From positions 1 to 13,862 of the forward strand of contig CAZYWK010000094.1 of assembly GCA_964651825.1 (NCBI GenBank): a DNA stretch of 13,862 nt, in the 5' to 3' direction. Shown piece after piece: positions 12,705-13,862 of the stretch. Each line of letters starts with the position of its first letter. Position 1 is the stretch's first letter. The position numbers and the translations under genes were made by a program. Below the pieces are notes generated by a model, which searched no databases, was not told the origin of the DNA, and saw nothing but the letters and a program-made list of their open reading frames with translations. This DNA is from Sva-07 sp964651825. GTDB taxonomy: Bacteria; Actinomycetota; Acidimicrobiia; Acidimicrobiales; Ilumatobacteraceae.

Positions 12705-13862
12705 ATGAACCGACCGAACCGGGTCCGCGCCACGATCGCCGTGGTCGCGCTCGCTGTCGTCGCCGCATCCTGTGGGGGCGGCAGTGACGACGGCGACGCG
12801 ACGACCGCAGCACCGGATGCGGCCACCGTCGCGACCGACGCACCGGCAGACACCAGCGAGCCGACGAGTGACACGACCGCGGTCACCGACGCGCCCGACG
12901 ACACGACGGCGTCGACCGGCGCGACCGAGGGCGCTGCCGACGGCGTGCTCCGGGTGCCCGACGAGTACGACACCATCACCGAGGCGGTCGAGGCCGCCGC
13001 GCCGGGCGATCTCGTGCTGATCGCGCCGGGCACGTACAACGAAGCGGTCAACGTGACGACCGACGACATCACGATCCGCGGGCTCGACCGCAACGAGGTG
13101 ATCCTCGACGGCCAGTTCGAGCTCGACAACGGCATCCGCGTCCTCGGCGCGAGCGGCGTGGTCGTCGAGAACCTGACGACCCAGAACTACACGCGCAACG
13201 GGGTCTTCTTCCTCGAGACCGACGGCTACCGCGCCTCGTACGTCAACGCCATCCGCAACGGCGACTACGGCATCTACGGCTTCGACTCGGTCAACGGAAC
13301 CATCGAGCACTCCTACGGCGCCGGCAGTCCCGACGCCGGGGTGTACATCGGCCAGTGCTTCCCGTGCGACTCGCTGATCGACGACGTCATCTCCGAGCAC
13401 AACGGGCTGGGGTACTCGGGCACGAACAGCGGTGGCAACCTGCTGATCGTCAACTCGACGTTCCGCAACAATCGTGCCGGGGTCGTGCCGAACTCGGGCA
13501 GCTACGAGCTCTGCTACCCGGAGCGCCAGACGACCCTCGTCGGCAACATCGTCCACTCCAACAACCAGCCCGACACACCCGCGATCGACGTCGCGATCCT
13601 CGCCATGGGCAACGGGATCCTGATCCCCGGCGGCGTCGCGAACACGGTCGAGCGGAACCTCGTGTACGACCACGAGAAGACCGGTATCGGCCTGGTGCCC
13701 TTCCTCGAGGAGGGCGCCAACGACGACCTGCCGACCGAGGACGAATGGGACGTCGACTGTGCGACCCAGCGCGAGCAGGAGTTGGCGACCGACGTTCCCG
13801 AGCAGCTGCTGTGGGACTCGTGGGACAACCGGGTGATCGGCAACGAAGTGTCCGAGAGCGGC
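12705..13862 (+). CDS. Right-handed parallel beta-helix lipoprotein (NosD-like), 3' end missing
   Basis: Partial gene: 386 codons are visible and the frame runs off the window without a stop. A signal peptide ends in a lipobox with Cys23 (VAASC); a Thr/Ala/Asp-rich linker covers about 25-78. From about residue 80 the sequence is beta-helix-like: LRVPDEYDTITEAVEAAAPGD and LIAPGTYNEAVNV, then repeated Asn/Gly/Val-rich coils, as in NosD and related carbohydrate-binding or lyase-like folds. Four cysteines lie in the helix domain: a CFPC pair at 218/221, Cys270 and Cys352. The start is supported by AGGGGGA 4 nt before the ATG. It is probably co-transcribed with the upstream cupredoxin. No catalytic site is recognised; it may bind polymers, scaffold a surface complex or assist metal insertion. 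Confidence 0.82.
   Translation, partial: MNRPNRVRATIAVVALAVVAASCGGGSDDGDATTAAPDAATVATDAPADTSEPTSDTTAVTDAPDDTTASTGATEGAADGVLRVPDEYDTITEAVEAAAPGDLVLIAPGTYNEAVNVTTDDITIRGLDRNEVILDGQFELDNGIRVLGASGVVVENLTTQNYTRNGVFFLETDGYRASYVNAIRNGDYGIYGFDSVNGTIEHSYGAGSPDAGVYIGQCFPCDSLIDDVISEHNGLGYSGTNSGGNLLIVNSTFRNNRAGVVPNSGSYELCYPERQTTLVGNIVHSNNQPDTPAIDVAILAMGNGILIPGGVANTVERNLVYDHEKTGIGLVPFLEEGANDDLPTEDEWDVDCATQREQELATDVPEQLLWDSWDNRVIGNEVSESG

Noticed and set aside
12816..12940. Thr/Ala/Asp-rich repeats in the beta-helix lipoprotein as a possible tandem repeat
   Set aside because: Irregular low-complexity linker without a constant repeat unit, like the linkers in the other two lipoproteins.
11640..13673. A 677-codon minus-strand open frame across the ligase end, cupredoxin and beta-helix genes
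   Set aside because: It crosses the 15-bp terminator hairpin and three well-supported plus-strand genes and shows no recognisable domain.

Overview
This is a 13.9 kb stretch of a high-GC chromosome. It looks like an actinomycete (Actinomycetota). The order ribF - rpsO - pnp - dapB is a classical actinobacterial core block, codon use is strongly G/C-ending, several starts are GTG, and three lipoproteins carry Thr/Asp/Ala/Gly-rich linkers. Overall protein character suggests the class Acidimicrobiia (Ilumatobacter-like), but that assignment is inference only. I see no rRNA, tRNA, CRISPR array, insertion sequence or phage gene, and no frameshifted gene.

Left part (1-5025), all plus strand: ribF (FMN/FAD synthesis), rpsO (ribosomal protein S15), pnp (polynucleotide phosphorylase with a long extra C-terminal tail) and dapB (lysine/diaminopimelate pathway). 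A plausible promoter lies before rpsO. A strong hairpin lies in the rpsO-pnp gap, where other actinobacteria have an RNase III-processed hairpin.

Middle part (5039-8029), plus strand: a complete three-gene ABC importer (ATPase, permease, lipoprotein substrate-binding protein) of the nitrate/sulfonate/taurine and thiamine-precursor superfamily. It starts 13 nt after dapB, and the ATPase and permease overlap by 3 nt, so it may be co-transcribed with dapB. The substrate cannot be read from the sequence.

Right part (8091-13862): a zinc-type medium-chain dehydrogenase that keeps the structural-zinc cysteines but lacks the usual catalytic-zinc His/Glu. It converges on and overlaps tpx (atypical 2-Cys thiol peroxidase, minus strand). 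Then come a DedA/VTT-like membrane protein (minus), a divergently transcribed medium/long-chain fatty acyl-CoA ligase (plus) ending in a perfect 15-bp hairpin, a lipoprotein cupredoxin with a full type 1 copper site, and a lipoprotein right-handed beta-helix (NosD-like) protein cut by the window end.

Nothing here is clearly a new defence or mobile system. The best leads are the exported cupredoxin + beta-helix pair, two intergenic hairpins sharing a 12-nt loop on different stems, and the pnp leader with a duplicated hairpin arm that allows alternative pairing.
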